A DNA stretch of 64,000 nt. It comes from Tritrichomonas musculus. Its lineage: Eukaryota > Parabasalia > Tritrichomonadida > Tritrichomonadidae. The stretch's first letter is position 1; every line of letters starts with the position of its first letter. The position numbers were made by a program, and so were the translations under genes. The notes beneath the pieces were generated by a model that was not told where the DNA came from, ran no database searches, and worked only from the letters and a program-made list of their open reading frames with translations. The DNA is taken from assembly GCA_039105265.1 (NCBI GenBank), contig JAPFFF010000011.1, positions 3,844,001-3,908,000 of the forward strand, written 5' to 3'. Shown one piece after another: positions 19,259-30,856 of this stretch.

Positions 19259-20436
19259 TTTTAATATCACATCATTTTAAAAATTGAATTAATCATATCA
19301 CTTGTTTTAGCGGTGCTATATATTTATTTTTTATCCATTTTTAGAATGTTAAAAGCAAAGAATGTAAATGTCAATATTTAATAATTCAAAAGAAAATTCT
19401 GAACTTATCTACTCAAAATTGGATATCCAGTATAATATAACATTTTGTAATGACTATATCAAATATTGCATTATTTATAATATCATCGAGATTAAGTGAA
19501 ATATTATCCCCTCAAATTATAAAAGAGGATATAACTTTTTGAAAGAAAATTTATAGGTATAGTTTTTAAAGTAATTAGTATCTCATCATTAAATTTATAA
19601 ATTGCAATGTAATAAATCAATTATTTATTTAAACATAATTATAATATAATATTATTATTATTTCTTCATTTAAATGATTTTTAACAATAATATTTCAATA
19701 TTAATAATATAAATCATTTTCAATTGGTAAGCAAGTTTGATAAAAAAAATAAAAACCAAAATATATTGTTTTAAAATCATAATGGATTTTTAAGAATAAA
19801 ATTTTCTGATATTTTGTAGTGTAATCTTATTTTTTATAATAGTTTTATGATATTCTGGATAAATCGTTAAACAAAAAAAAAAAAATATAATGAAAGAATT
19901 ACTATTTGAAAATAGTTTTTATCTTTAAAATTCTCTTAGTAATACAATTATCTGCATTGAAAAAAAAGCTTGCAAATTCACAATTTTGATATAGACTTTA
20001 ATTGGCTAGTTAGGTGAAAATGCATGAAATATTACTTCTAAAAATGTATCAAAAGTTGTACTTTGATTATACTTTTTTAAAAAAGATTCATAATAACAAT
20101 ATCCATGATTTCATACTTTAATAAGGATAAAAATTAAAACAAATTTGTTTTGAAATCAAAAATAAATATAAATATAGATATTTATTAAATGATATTTTAT
20201 AAAATTAGGATAAACAATGAGATATATATATTTTAATAAAGTTATTTGAATTACAAGAAAAATTGAATACTTTATATTCTTCGTAATGTAATCTAAAAAT
20301 TACATTTATAAATCATTATTTAAGAATTGTTTTTATTTTAATTAATGAAATAAAAAATAAAATATGAGCAATAAAAAATTCAGCCTTTTATGAAGTAGTG
20401 GATATGAGTTTTTCAATTGAATTTATAAAAATATAA
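19259..20436. other. AT-rich divergent intergenic region
   Basis: No coding stretch and no clear repeat were seen. It separates the divergent BAR-like and importin-like genes. Confidence 0.6.
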
Positions 20437-23400
20437 ATGAATCAAGAAGAGTTTGAAAAATTAATAATTTCATTTGTTCAAGGAGATTTGTCCTCTCATT
20501 CCTCTGACATAATGGATCAGATGTTTCGCCAAAAAGAAAATCTTCATGATTTTATAAATTCGCTTTTTAATCTTTTTTTTATGACCAAAAATGAGATGGC
20601 TCGTAAATCTTCAATGGTTTTACTTGCATTCGTTTTTACCAAAAAAAGTTTGCATGAAATTTTTGATGATAAATGGATCGAAAATTTCATTACAAAATTG
20701 ATTACTTTCTATAAAGAAAATAGTTTCATTTTACACAAAGAAGTTAACAATAAAATTATCAATGAAGAAATTATTGACAATGAAATGATTTATCTATTTA
20801 CTCAGTTAGTTGGTAACTTTGCTCAAAATATTCATAAATATTCAATCATTAATCAGTTTGTTAGTAATTCCGATGTTAAAACGCAGGAAGAACCGAATTC
20901 TACGGTTGATTTAACATACATTAAAGACCTTACTTTTCAAATTTCATCAATTTATTCGTTATTTACTACTATTAACTTTTCAAATATTGAATCGCATTAT
21001 CAAGTTGTTTTAGATATTCTTAAGAGAGCGTTAGAATCATATGATCAAAATTTTGAAAATGCAATCAAATCTATAACAATTTTGTCGTCTCTTCTTGATT
21101 TTTATCCAGATGAAATGGAATCAACCAAAGACCATATTGATATTATTATATCAATTGCTGACAAGTCAGAAACGCTCCCGCCAAGCTCATTTTTAAATTT
21201 ATGGAAAAGTATCTGTGGATTTTTACACTCATCAGCTGCCTCCAATGATAAAGCATTAGTAACACGATTTCATCCTAGCATATTCAAGGTCTGTTCTCTA
21301 GACTCAATTCCTTCAGAATTTAAGTTATATCCTTTACGCTCAATATGGTCTTGTGCATGTGATTACGATAGACCTGTTGTTCACCAAATTATAGCACTAA
21401 CTGTCAAAATAGCCTCTGAATATGTTACGCAATCTCATTCACTTCCATATGATTTTTTATTCATGTTTGAATCATGTTTTCATTCCTTCGAACATGACAT
21501 GATTTATCAATATTCGCGTCAACTAATTGTTGCCTCGCTTGCCTCAGAAAATCCTTCAGACAGAATCGTAGGTCTTTGCTTAATACGTTACATGGTTCAA
21601 AACGTTCCACATGAAGTTTTTCATGATACAGATTCAATCATTGAAGCAGTTAAAAATGGTTTACAAAGCGAAGATGAATTAACAATCGAGGCATCATGTA
21701 TCATTATCTCATCTTGTTCAGTATCGATATCATCTAATTTAATAGATGTTGATTCACTTCTACCTCAATTAATTCCTTTAATAATTCATTCTAATCCAGA
21801 TATTCGATATCATTCTACAGAAGCTTGTTTAACCCTTCTTTCTTTTTCAAGGCCTCAAATAATGCATGGAATTTCTTTGATGGTATTCAATTTAATATCA
21901 AAAGTTCCAATGGAAGATATTTTCAGATTTTTAACATTTCTCAGTAAATGTATTAGTCATGATGTTCAATTAGAAACAGAACTTGCAGTTCATTTTGCTA
22001 ATTTTACATTATCATTAATGAAATTAGATCCAACTTCAAATGACTTCAATCAATCAATAATTGAAGGTAGTTGTCATGTTTCAATAGCATTAATGAGTAT
22101 AAATGAAAATACGCATCAAATTTTACTTCCTCAAACGATTGAAATCATATCGACAACATTGCAATTTAACGAGCAGTTTGTTAAAAACTTTGGAATTTCA
22201 ATGTTGAACAAATTAATGAAAATATTTCCAAATGAAGGTTCCCAATTATTCAATACTTACTCTAGTTTTATTGAACCAAGCTTAAATCTAGATATAGATG
22301 ATAACTCAGTAGAAAGAAGAAGTTCAATTATTAATATAAGTTCGATTGTTTCGCTGAATAATGATGGAAATCATCCTTTCATTCCTAAAATTATAGAAAT
22401 TGCAATGAATTGGATTAATTCGGGTCATCAATCATTAATTGGATCTGGTATAGAAGCTCTCAAAAAGTTGCAATGTCACCCAATACTTCAGAAAGATATT
22501 ATCATCAAGATTTTCCAATCAATAGCATCTGTTCTTACGCAAACTAACTCGTTTGATGTTGCTTGCTCATGTGCAACTGCTATGGCATATTGTGTAAAGC
22601 ATTGTACAGCGTCTGCTGAAGCGCATGACGAAATTGCAAAAATTGGATATCATTGTGGGTTGTCTTATATCAAAGGTGATATGTTAGTTTTGCTAGGAGT
22701 ATCGCCAATTGGAACTGATCTGGAATTTAATCTTATTTACTCTATGTCAATGCTTGTATGTGAATTATTCTCGACACCATGCAATCTTATGCGTTATTTC
22801 TACCCATTTATGGAGAGTATTATAAGTAGAAACAATAATTTAAACACAGAGGTTATGATGACGTGTCTTATTAGCGCTCTTAAAAATGATGCATTAATTG
22901 AAGAAGAAATTGAAAAAACCAAAGCTTTCACTTTATCATTATTCATCGATCAAATTCCACAAGAACTAATGTGCACTGAAATCGAATTAATAGGAGCAAT
23001 GCTAGATAAAGGTTTTCTTACAAAGGAAGATTTCAATGAAACGAAAATCAATACTATAAAAGTATGGTGGGATATTTGTAATTCGCCACAAACAAGAAAG
23101 AAATTGAAGGCAGCTTTAGCCGGAATAGCTCTTCTCCTTTGGAAATTACAAGCATCTTTTCAGATTATGTCAATGTTGAAAGAAATCATGATTGATTCTT
23201 TCAAACAGTTCCCACCAGATGATATTTCATTTACACCTGATATGATTAATGTTGCTGATAAATGTATGGAAATTGATACTGAAACACCTGAAATAATCTT
23301 ACTGAACTTTTCTAAAGGTTTAATGAAGATAATGGCATCATCAAAAATGGTCCTAAAGAAAAGAGGTATTAATGATGAACTTTATAATAAATGTAAGAAG

Positions 23401-23508
23401 CTTTTAACATTATGTTTAGAAAGATCTTCAAAGATTCAGCCATTATTAAATAACTTTGCAAACAAATATGAAAGCAGAAAACAGATTTTCCAAGAGTTCA
23501 TTCATTAA
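20437..23508 (+). CDS. Importin-beta/karyopherin-like HEAT-repeat protein
   Basis: 1,023 residues of continuous helical repeats with no other domain. The N-terminus (FVQGDLSSHSSDIMDQMFRQ, then NEMARKSSMVLLAFVF) resembles the start of importin-5/importin-4-type karyopherins. Internal stretches such as SDRIVGLCLIRYMVQNVPHE, SEDELTIEASCIIISSCSVS and LLPQLIPLIIHSNPDIRYHS have HEAT-repeat character. The length is close to that of importin-4/5 (about 1,050-1,100). Such proteins carry cargo through nuclear pores under Ran control. Another large HEAT protein remains possible because the Ran-binding residues cannot be confirmed by eye. Confidence 0.6.
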   Translation: MNQEEFEKLIISFVQGDLSSHSSDIMDQMFRQKENLHDFINSLFNLFFMTKNEMARKSSMVLLAFVFTKKSLHEIFDDKWIENFITKLITFYKENSFILHKEVNNKIINEEIIDNEMIYLFTQLVGNFAQNIHKYSIINQFVSNSDVKTQEEPNSTVDLTYIKDLTFQISSIYSLFTTINFSNIESHYQVVLDILKRALESYDQNFENAIKSITILSSLLDFYPDEMESTKDHIDIIISIADKSETLPPSSFLNLWKSICGFLHSSAASNDKALVTRFHPSIFKVCSLDSIPSEFKLYPLRSIWSCACDYDRPVVHQIIALTVKIASEYVTQSHSLPYDFLFMFESCFHSFEHDMIYQYSRQLIVASLASENPSDRIVGLCLIRYMVQNVPHEVFHDTDSIIEAVKNGLQSEDELTIEASCIIISSCSVSISSNLIDVDSLLPQLIPLIIHSNPDIRYHSTEACLTLLSFSRPQIMHGISLMVFNLISKVPMEDIFRFLTFLSKCISHDVQLETELAVHFANFTLSLMKLDPTSNDFNQSIIEGSCHVSIALMSINENTHQILLPQTIEIISTTLQFNEQFVKNFGISMLNKLMKIFPNEGSQLFNTYSSFIEPSLNLDIDDNSVERRSSIINISSIVSLNNDGNHPFIPKIIEIAMNWINSGHQSLIGSGIEALKKLQCHPILQKDIIIKIFQSIASVLTQTNSFDVACSCATAMAYCVKHCTASAEAHDEIAKIGYHCGLSYIKGDMLVLLGVSPIGTDLEFNLIYSMSMLVCELFSTPCNLMRYFYPFMESIISRNNNLNTEVMMTCLISALKNDALIEEEIEKTKAFTLSLFIDQIPQELMCTEIELIGAMLDKGFLTKEDFNETKINTIKVWWDICNSPQTRKKLKAALAGIALLLWKLQASFQIMSMLKEIMIDSFKQFPPDDISFTPDMINVADKCMEIDTETPEIILLNFSKGLMKIMASSKMVLKKRGINDELYNKCKKLLTLCLERSSKIQPLLNNFANKYESRKQIFQEFIH

Positions 23509-24257
23509 CACATTAATTTTTCATTCCCAATAACATTTATTTGCAATGTAGCGCGGAAATTTAGCGGAAAACTATATTTATACTTATAAAGCCCATAAAA
23601 GGCATTTAAACTTAAATTTAACAATTGTTTGCATATTCATTATTATTAATTAAATAAATACTTTATTGAATAGAGTTTTATGATTTACAGTAATGTTCTA
23701 TGGATTTAAAAACAATCAATTTGGTATTGAGGATTTTTGATAATCAGTTTTTATCATATAGAATTTCTTATTAGAATATTCAATTATATTAATATCAAAA
23801 GTAATAATATGTTTTTATTTAAATATCTATATAAAAATGGGAGCAATGAGATTTATAATCTAATTGGTTTAATTGATACAACACAATTAAGAAAAAAGCT
23901 TAAAAGTTGAAATTCGATGAATTGAGAACTGATTCAAATGAGGATTACTTTGTTGCGAATTAATGAGTTGAATAATGTTTTACTATTATGACAAATTTGT
24001 GAAATGAATTGTTAATTAGCCAAATTTTGAATTAGATAATTCCACCACTTTTTTAACTGATATTTGGCCATCAAAAACTTTGAACTTTAATAAAATCATC
24101 AGATTTAAAAGCATTATTAAATAGACTTGATGAAAATCCAGGACTTTTAGGATATAAGGGGATCAAAAAACTATTTGACCATTTTTTTTTTTTTTTTTGG
24201 ATTCTAACTCAATTCTTGAGATTTATAATTGTACATTTTTGATAGCCTGATTCATAA
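23509..24257. other. AT-rich spacer
   Basis: No gene is supported. It contains a T-run near 24182-24199 just before the transposase-like remnant. Confidence 0.5.
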
Positions 24258-25128
24258 ATGTCAGGAGAGACAGAAAGATGGTCAACATATTTTAGACACC
24301 TGGCAGAAAGCGAAGAAAAACTCGTTGAATGTGCTGAGGAATTAACTGAGAAAGCGCGTAGCCTTTTTTTAAAGAATGAGGCTATAGATTGCAGATGGAA
24401 CCCTCCTGTAAGGGGCATTCGCCGGGTGGTATCTACAGTAGATAGCGATACTTTAGAAGTTTTATAATTTGCAATTCTAATAAAAAATCGTCCCACGGGC
24501 AATTATGAAGGTGTATCAAATAACATGGAAACTATTGAGACTTCTATGGTCATCGATCAAATGAAAAAAACATCGAATCTTTGAAAAAATTAATAAAATA
24601 ATTAAAGATAGAGATAATAAATCAAAAAAACTTATCAAGGAAATTGGAGCTGTAGATATGATAGCCATTGATCCTGGTCACTGTAGGAAAAATTTCGGAA
24701 AAGCATATGACAATCCTATTGATGAAACAAGAAGATTCACATATGTTTTAAATGACTAAAGAATTAAAAAATTCTTTGCAGCACTTCTCCATGATAGAGA
24801 ACAAGATTTAGAAACGAAAATAAAAAGATGGAAAGGTATGCTTGTTCATTTTATGGCCTCAGAAAATACAGAAACAATTGAAAATTTAAAAGAGTTAATC
24901 AAAGAATTAACAAGAACTTTTTTAAAAGTTGATGCAAATTATTCTACAAAAATTTGCGAATCATTTCATCACTCTCAGACTCTCCTTGCCGATAAAAATA
25001 TTGCATGGCGTTTATCATGGCAAATGAGAGCTTTTATATCTGTAATCAAATGGAATTGTGACAATTGGATTGAGAAATTTTACAATGAATTTTATCTGTT
25101 AGATATGAATGTTCATTTAGAAGAATAG
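24258..25128 (+). mobile_element. Decayed transposase-like coding remnant
   Basis: A stretch with protein-like composition and higher GC than its surroundings. Open pieces lie at 24258-24467 (MSGETERWSTYFRHLAESEE) and 24838-25128. The latter contains CESFHHSQTLLADKNIAWRL followed by RAFISVIKWN, which resembles the C-terminal part of DDE-type transposases (a conserved ESFH...WN pattern). The element is broken. Its family and ends are not determined; no terminal repeats were found. Confidence 0.4.
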
Positions 25129-26349
25129 AAAAATACATAAAATCCATCCCAACTCCAATTTTTAAAGCGATACTAAAAGAAGAATCTGAATATGAAGCTT
25201 AAATTTTTTTTAAAAAAAAATTGTGTCAAAGATCAATATTAGAGCAGGCATTACGATATTAAATGATAGCTGCCTCGCCAATAAATACAAGTAAGGTATT
25301 TTTTGGATTTTCTTTCATAATCTTAAGATATTTATCTCAAAATTCTTGAATTGCATGTGCTGCTTTGGTTAACAATAAATCAAGGCAAAAGGAGTTTAAT
25401 TGCATTTAACTTATTTTTTCTTTAATACATTGTTTCTATCGGTGTAAGTAATATGTTCTTTCTTCGTCAAATGCTTCTGGAAAAACAAGTATTGTACAAA
25501 TAAGTTATTTAATCGGTTTAATCATAATCTCAAATTTTATTTAATGCAGTTAGCAGAATTATATAATTGAATAACTCTTTTTTCTTTCAAAAACCATTCT
25601 TTGGATAATGAATTTATTGATTTTGAGGGAGAATGCAAAATTTATTCTTAAAGAATTGATTTGCATGTTCATTTCTATTATCAAAATCATTAACTTTAAT
25701 TTTTAATATGCTGGATTGTTTGGTTCTTTTCCAGCCAATTTATCTTTTCTTTATTTGGTATATTATATTAAAATCATGATTCATCGTTCTCATTTGTTTT
25801 CATTATCTTTTTCACATTTTTGATTTTATTTGAGATGACTTTTTCCTTAGTGATTTTTAATAGTTCCAAAAATATCAAATTCTTCTTAAGAATATAGTTC
25901 ACAATCAGGTTGGCTGGTTTGAAATGAAGAATTGGTGAAACTGATATCTTTGAGGCATTGTATTGTCTTGAGCAGCAATTGTTAAATACATGGGCAATAT
26001 TTGAAAGCTCTTTTTGTTGTTGAAATTGTTTATCCTATCATCTGGCGCTTCGATTTGAAGCCTTATTGCTATTTAGGAAGCTAACTCTGATCCTGACGTT
26101 TCAGTAGAGTAAATTGTTATTATACATATGCAATATTAGATAACATCATTGAGTTTACAATTTCTGTCTTGTAGTTTTTCGTGTTGTTTTCAATGGTTTA
26201 CTTATTTATTAACAGCTAAAATACGTTTTTTGTGATTCCTAAATCATATATTGCTTGACTGATGTTTCTTTTGATTGATAATGCGCAGTATTAATTCATA
26301 TCTTTCATTTTTCTTTGGGCCCAATTATACATCTTATATCTATGATAGG
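25129..26349. other. AT-rich spacer, possibly old mobile-element debris
   Basis: No open frame of note. It lies between two transposon remnants and may be more decayed element sequence. Confidence 0.4.
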
Positions 26350-27801
26350 CTACAAAATGTTTTCTATAGTATAAAGTGTATTAGGACTTTGACCTAAAAA
26401 ATTAGATGATTTATACTTTAGAATCAAATCAAATAATTGCTTGTTTGTGTTGATAAAATAATATGTATTTTCTTCATTTCTTTCAGCAGAATATTCATAA
26501 GCTCCTATTTTTGTTATTGGTGGTATATCTGCTGTAGAGTCTGCAATGACTTTGAAGCCTTTTACAATCATCAAGTCGGCTAAAGAATTAATAGGTTAAA
26601 AAAATTCTGGATTCGTATTTGTTGTTACCATCAATATTGGTTCTGGAATAACAGTTGTGTTTGAATAATCAAATTATTTAAATAATTAATTGATTTGCTT
26701 TCAAGAGCAGCAATTCTGGCTTCGAAAGATTTTATCTCTTTCTTTAAATTCATATCATGAGTCACTAACACCTCAATTCTGCTTTTGAGTACATATAAAG
26801 CCTCATTTATTTCATCAACTATGGGATAAGAATTCATTATTTTTACTTTTGAATCATCATTTGTATATGAGTTTTCCCTCTATTTGATCAATCTTTTCAT
26901 TAATTGAATCAATATCAATTATATATGCTAAATCGTTTGTGGTAAATTTCTTTCTTCTTTTCGCTGTGTTCTCATGAATGCAGATTCCACTCTCTAATTT
27001 TGAAGGCTATCAATAATTATATTTTATCATTGAATGATGCCGTTGGAAAGTTCTCCGAGCCTTCATAGTTCGATATTAATAATCATATTATTCTCTTCTC
27101 ATATCATAAAAACTATTCTATAGTAAACCAAATGATTTGTTTGAATATTTACTCAACAGCTTTTATTTGATAAACAATTGCCTCTTTTACTTTAAAGCCT
27201 CAGAAGTTTTATCATATAGTAATACGAATGCAAATAGTTGAGAAGTTCCTTCATGATCAACAACTATAATAATATATATTTGTTTTCGTTGAACAATCAA
27301 TAATGATTATATCTACTGTAAAAGGCAAAAAGAGCGACTATTATATTAATAAAACAAGTTACTGCAAAACATCCTTGTTTTATTTCTAAAATAATTCGTT
27401 AATATCTTTCAAAATCAGCTAATATCTTGAAGTTTTCTAATGATTTTTATTTTTTGTGTTTAAATTCTGCCCTTCTAATGTCTATTTTTCACAAATTTGT
27501 CAAAAAAGAATGCACAATCTTTTAATTGTGCTTTATAGAAAGAAAAGGACTCTTTTTTACTTTTGATAAATGAAACCTAACACTGACAACAACTTTTTAC
27601 TCCATCGCCTCTTTCTTTTCCTCCATCTCGGCATCGATAGGCTTGAATTTTATGCTGTCCTGTAAGATATGCAGATATATGACATTTATGAATAATAGAC
27701 ATTATTTTAACAATTTTCATTAGTCTACAATTGGTAAAGGAAACTTGTTTTAAACATTTAAATATACTTGTTATTTTGAGAATCGATATCAAAAAAGCCA
27801 C
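26350..27801 (-). mobile_element. Decayed MULE-type (Mutator-like) transposase gene
   Basis: On the minus strand, about 27290-27193 reads IIIVVDHEGTSQLFAFVLLY then DKTSEALK, the signature around the second catalytic region of MULE/FAR1-type transposases. Upstream, at 27801-27577, a piece ends in a Cys/His-containing basic stretch (YRCRDGGKERGDGVKSCCQC), like the zinc-binding domain at the front of such transposases. Downstream pieces at 26837-26631 (coiled coil) and 26574-26350 could be the C-terminal part. Stops and frame changes interrupt the gene throughout. MULE transposases are a known family in T. vaginalis. No terminal inverted repeats were identified. Confidence 0.55.
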
Positions 27802-28142
27802 TTTTTACATCTGATACCAGATTATCAGTTTACAAATCTGATATCGAGATTATCTATTTTCACGATATTAGTTTTGAAATGTGATATGAAAATCATTGTA
27901 AACTTGATATCAATTATCGAGATTTCAAATAGATTTATCTTTTTTTATGATTTGTATTTCTAATTTTAATATATATAAAAATAAATAATAGAATGCATTG
28001 ATTCTTATTTTATGATTAAAATTAAAAAAACACATTCTTTTTAATTCAATATTTAGTACGTTAAGAAAAAATTATTATGCTCATAAAAACAAAAATTTTC
28101 TTAATTCAAAATTTATTTTGTATCATAGAATTAAAGAAAATA
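27802..28142. other. AT-rich spacer
   Basis: A repeated gatat/atcgagat motif around 27800-27930 (for example ctgatatcgagattatc) and otherwise plain AT-rich DNA. Confidence 0.4.
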
Positions 28143-28152
28143 CAGCTCGGAA

Positions 28153-28184
28153 TTATTACTGTTGCGTTATTTTACAGTAATAAG
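28153..28184. repeat. Hairpin copy 1 in MITE A
   Basis: TTATTACTG (28153-28161) pairs with CAGTAATAA (28175-28183). The left arm is part of the element's own terminal repeat. Confidence 0.75.
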
Positions 28185-28438
28185 CAAATAATAGAGCAAT
28201 TTGAAAATTTTCAAAAATTTTTAAAAATTTAAATATTTAAAATTTTAATATTTTTTTCAATTGTGTTCTTTAGTTGAAAATCGTATCATTCTCTTAATTA
28301 TGATAAAAAAAACTTGGATTTATTCATTTATAATTTTTCTATTCTCAAAAAGTTTTATTTAATTATCATTCATTTTTATACAAATATAAACGATCTGAAG
28401 GTCAAATATATTTGACTTTAAAAAGGCCAAAAAGTTCA

Positions 28439-28469
28439 TATTACTGCGGTTAGCGGTTTACAGTAATAA
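28439..28469. repeat. Hairpin copy 2 in MITE A
   Basis: TATTACTG, loop cggttagcggttta, then CAGTAATA. The loop is nearly the same as in copy 3. Confidence 0.8.
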
Positions 28470-28512
28470 GGTATTCAATTCAATTTTACCATAAATAGGT
28501 GAAAAAACCGCC

Positions 28513-28546
28513 CTTATTACTGCAGTTAGCGGTTTACAGTAATAAG
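28513..28546. repeat. Hairpin copy 3 in MITE A
   Basis: CTTATTACTG (28513-28522), loop cagttagcggttta, then CAGTAATAAG (28537-28546): a perfect 10-bp stem and a 14-base loop. Confidence 0.85.
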
Positions 28547-29117
28547 AATTCAATTATTATTGACCTATTTTTTGCCTTAAAAGAGGTTATTGATTAATAT
28601 TATGGTGAATATAATATTCAATATAATATTAAATTTTTTTATTTATGACTTTCTAATATTTTTTAAATGTTCACATTATCATTAAATTAATTCATACTTT
28701 TTTACTGATTTAAAGCAAATTGAAAATTTGTATATTAAGTTTCTAAGAATTAAATAGAATCGAAAAATAATTATACAGAAAAAATTAATTAATTTTGAAT
28801 TGTAATCTGAAATTTTCTATTTAGAATTTTATTTTTTGAATATTTTATTTATATTATTTTAATTATTTTGAATACTTTATTTATTATATTTTATTAATTT
28901 TGAATGCTTTTGTTAGCATTTTAAATTATTTGTTATATTTTCTCAAAACTTAAAAGAAAGCAAAATTTTTCAAAATTTTTATCATCAAAAATTTTTAATT
29001 TGACAATTTTAAGCAAAATCCCAAATCGCAGTCATAAGAAGACAAAAAATTGAATGGGCCTGCAGTAGTAATTCCGAGCTGTAAAAGAAAAATTTAAAAC
29101 TAGAGATATTAGACATA

Positions 29118-29946
29118 GGTGTGCTAAAATTTTGTAAAGTGTCAAAATAAAGTACTCAAATCATTTTTTACGGTCAAATGCCACCATAATGGTATATTAT
29201 TAATATTTTATCGCATATATACTATTTTTTAAATAATAAATTTTGATTTACCATACATTTTTGAGATATTTTTAATTATTTTTAGACAATTTTTTAAATG
29301 CATTTTTGGTCGGAAATAGGATTTTTCTATGATTATTTTATCGCTGCTATTTATAAAAAGATAACTAAAAAACATGATGAAAGCCACTGAAGATGGCAAA
29401 GAATGTAAAGAATTTAAGAAAAAATATGAATAATATGCTAATACATCATTTTTGATGAACTAGCAGAAAAAATCCAAGTTTATGAAAATTTTATGCAAAA
29501 TATCAGATAAAAATATGATATTATCCATAAACTTGCATATTATGAAGGATATTAATAATAAATATAAATAACATATATGATTTGAATTTCAAAAAGAAAA
29601 TTATGAATTATGATATAATGCATAGGTCATAAAAGAAACTAAAATGGAAGAATTTAACATATTTTTCCCCAATTTCCCCAAGTATACTTATAATAAGTAA
29701 AAAATTATCCGCCAAATATTCAATTGAAACTTTCTAAGAATAATTCAAATTTAAAATTTTGAATTAAAGTTTACATTCAAAAAATTATCGGATGAAAAAT
29801 ATATAATATCTTAAAAATGTATGGTAAAAATTATTTAAAAATTATAAATATAAATATAATTAGAAATATAAAGGTTTACAATTAAAATTCATACCAATCC
29901 TCCGTAAAATTAAAATTTCTGACACTTTACAAAATTTTAGCACACC
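29118..29946. mobile_element. TA-flanked MITE B
   Basis: 829 bp with 27-bp perfect terminal inverted repeats (ggtgtgctaaaattttgtaa at 29118 onward; complement ending at 29946), flanked by TA on both sides (29116-29117; 29947-29948). A second inner inverted pair (tttaccatacattttt near 29250 and its complement near 29810) shows that the arms extend inward imperfectly. No coding capacity. Confidence 0.8.
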
Positions 29947-29954
29947 TATTATTA

Positions 29955-30464
29955 GACAACTTCGTGGATTAAGGTGGCCGTTAATTAAGTTATCAGAAAC
30001 TTCCTTGATTCCTCATAAACTTTATTATCTTCTCTCAAACTTCCTTTTTTCTTTTGAAACTATATTATCTTTTCTTAAACTTTCTTGTTTTCTCACAAAG
30101 TTCCTTAAGATAAACTTTTTGATAATAAAAAATTTGAAGAGAATAAAAAAATTTTTATTCAATTAATAACTTTTTTATTCAATTATTTTCAAATTCTTTT
30201 TGAATTTTGATTTTTTAATTTTTATTTTTAACTGATATTGTCTTAGTTTTGTTTTGAAGTTTTGCTAAAGAAAAAATCATTTTTATTGTTTATAACTTTT
30301 TGAGAGCATTTGAGACCTATTAATTAAGTTATCTTTTGGAAGTTTGAAAGAGGATAAGAAAGTTAAAATCTTTAGGAAGTTTGAGAGTAGATAAGAAAGT
30401 TTGAAAGAAATCAAGGAAGTTTCTGATAACTTAATTAACGGCCACCTTAAACCACGAAGATGTC
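29955..30464. mobile_element. TA-flanked MITE C
   Basis: 510 bp with 56-bp terminal inverted repeats (29955-30010 and 30409-30464) that differ at two positions. The core is ggtggccgttaattaagtta. TA lies on both sides (29953-29954; 30465-30466). Sub-terminal aaactt/ctttctt motifs continue the palindrome more loosely. No open frame. It begins only 8 bases after MITE B ends. Confidence 0.8.
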
Positions 30465-30590
30465 TATTTTATTATTCACTTTTGTCCAGAAAAAGTCGAA
30501 CTTTTCCAAGGGAAAAGTGAATTTTGAACATCCCTATTCAAAACATTATCAGATTTTGTATTAAAAAGGTAATCTTTTTCAAAAAGTTCG

Positions 30591-30856
30591 AACCCTTTAT
30601 TAATTCAAAAGTAAACCTTGTTCAAAAAACATTACCTCCCTCTCAATTTAAAATAATCATATCTTTATATTTTAAATATGAATTAATTTTTTAAAATTTA
30701 ATTAATATTAAGATAATTATCTAATATATTATTAATGAAGAATGATGCAATTAAATTGTTTGATAAAAAAGATAAAATGATTTAAAATTTGAAATGGAGG
30801 TAAAGTTTTTTGAACTCAGTTTATTTATTTAATTAAAAATTGAATATTTAGGGTTC
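30591..30856. repeat. Older inverted-repeat element
   Basis: gaaccct (30591-30597) and agggttc (30850-30856) bracket a looser inverted repeat that includes ttcaaaaaacattacctcc (about 30620) facing its near complement (about 30796-30814). No clear target duplication, so only an inverted repeat is claimed. Confidence 0.45.

Larger units (their letters stand above)
28143..29081. mobile_element. TA-flanked MITE A with internal hairpins
   Basis: 939 bp bounded by 19-bp terminal inverted repeats (cagctcggaattattactg at 28143-28161; its complement at 29063-29081, one mismatch). It is flanked on both sides by TA (28141-28142 and 29082-29083). TA duplication and TIRs starting CAG are typical of Tc1/mariner-type elements. 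No transposase frame exists inside, so it is non-autonomous. Three copies of a small hairpin lie inside. Confidence 0.75.

Noticed and set aside
30586-30600. agttcgaaccct resembling a tRNA T-loop
   Set aside because: No acceptor, D or anticodon stems around it; it is part of an inverted repeat.
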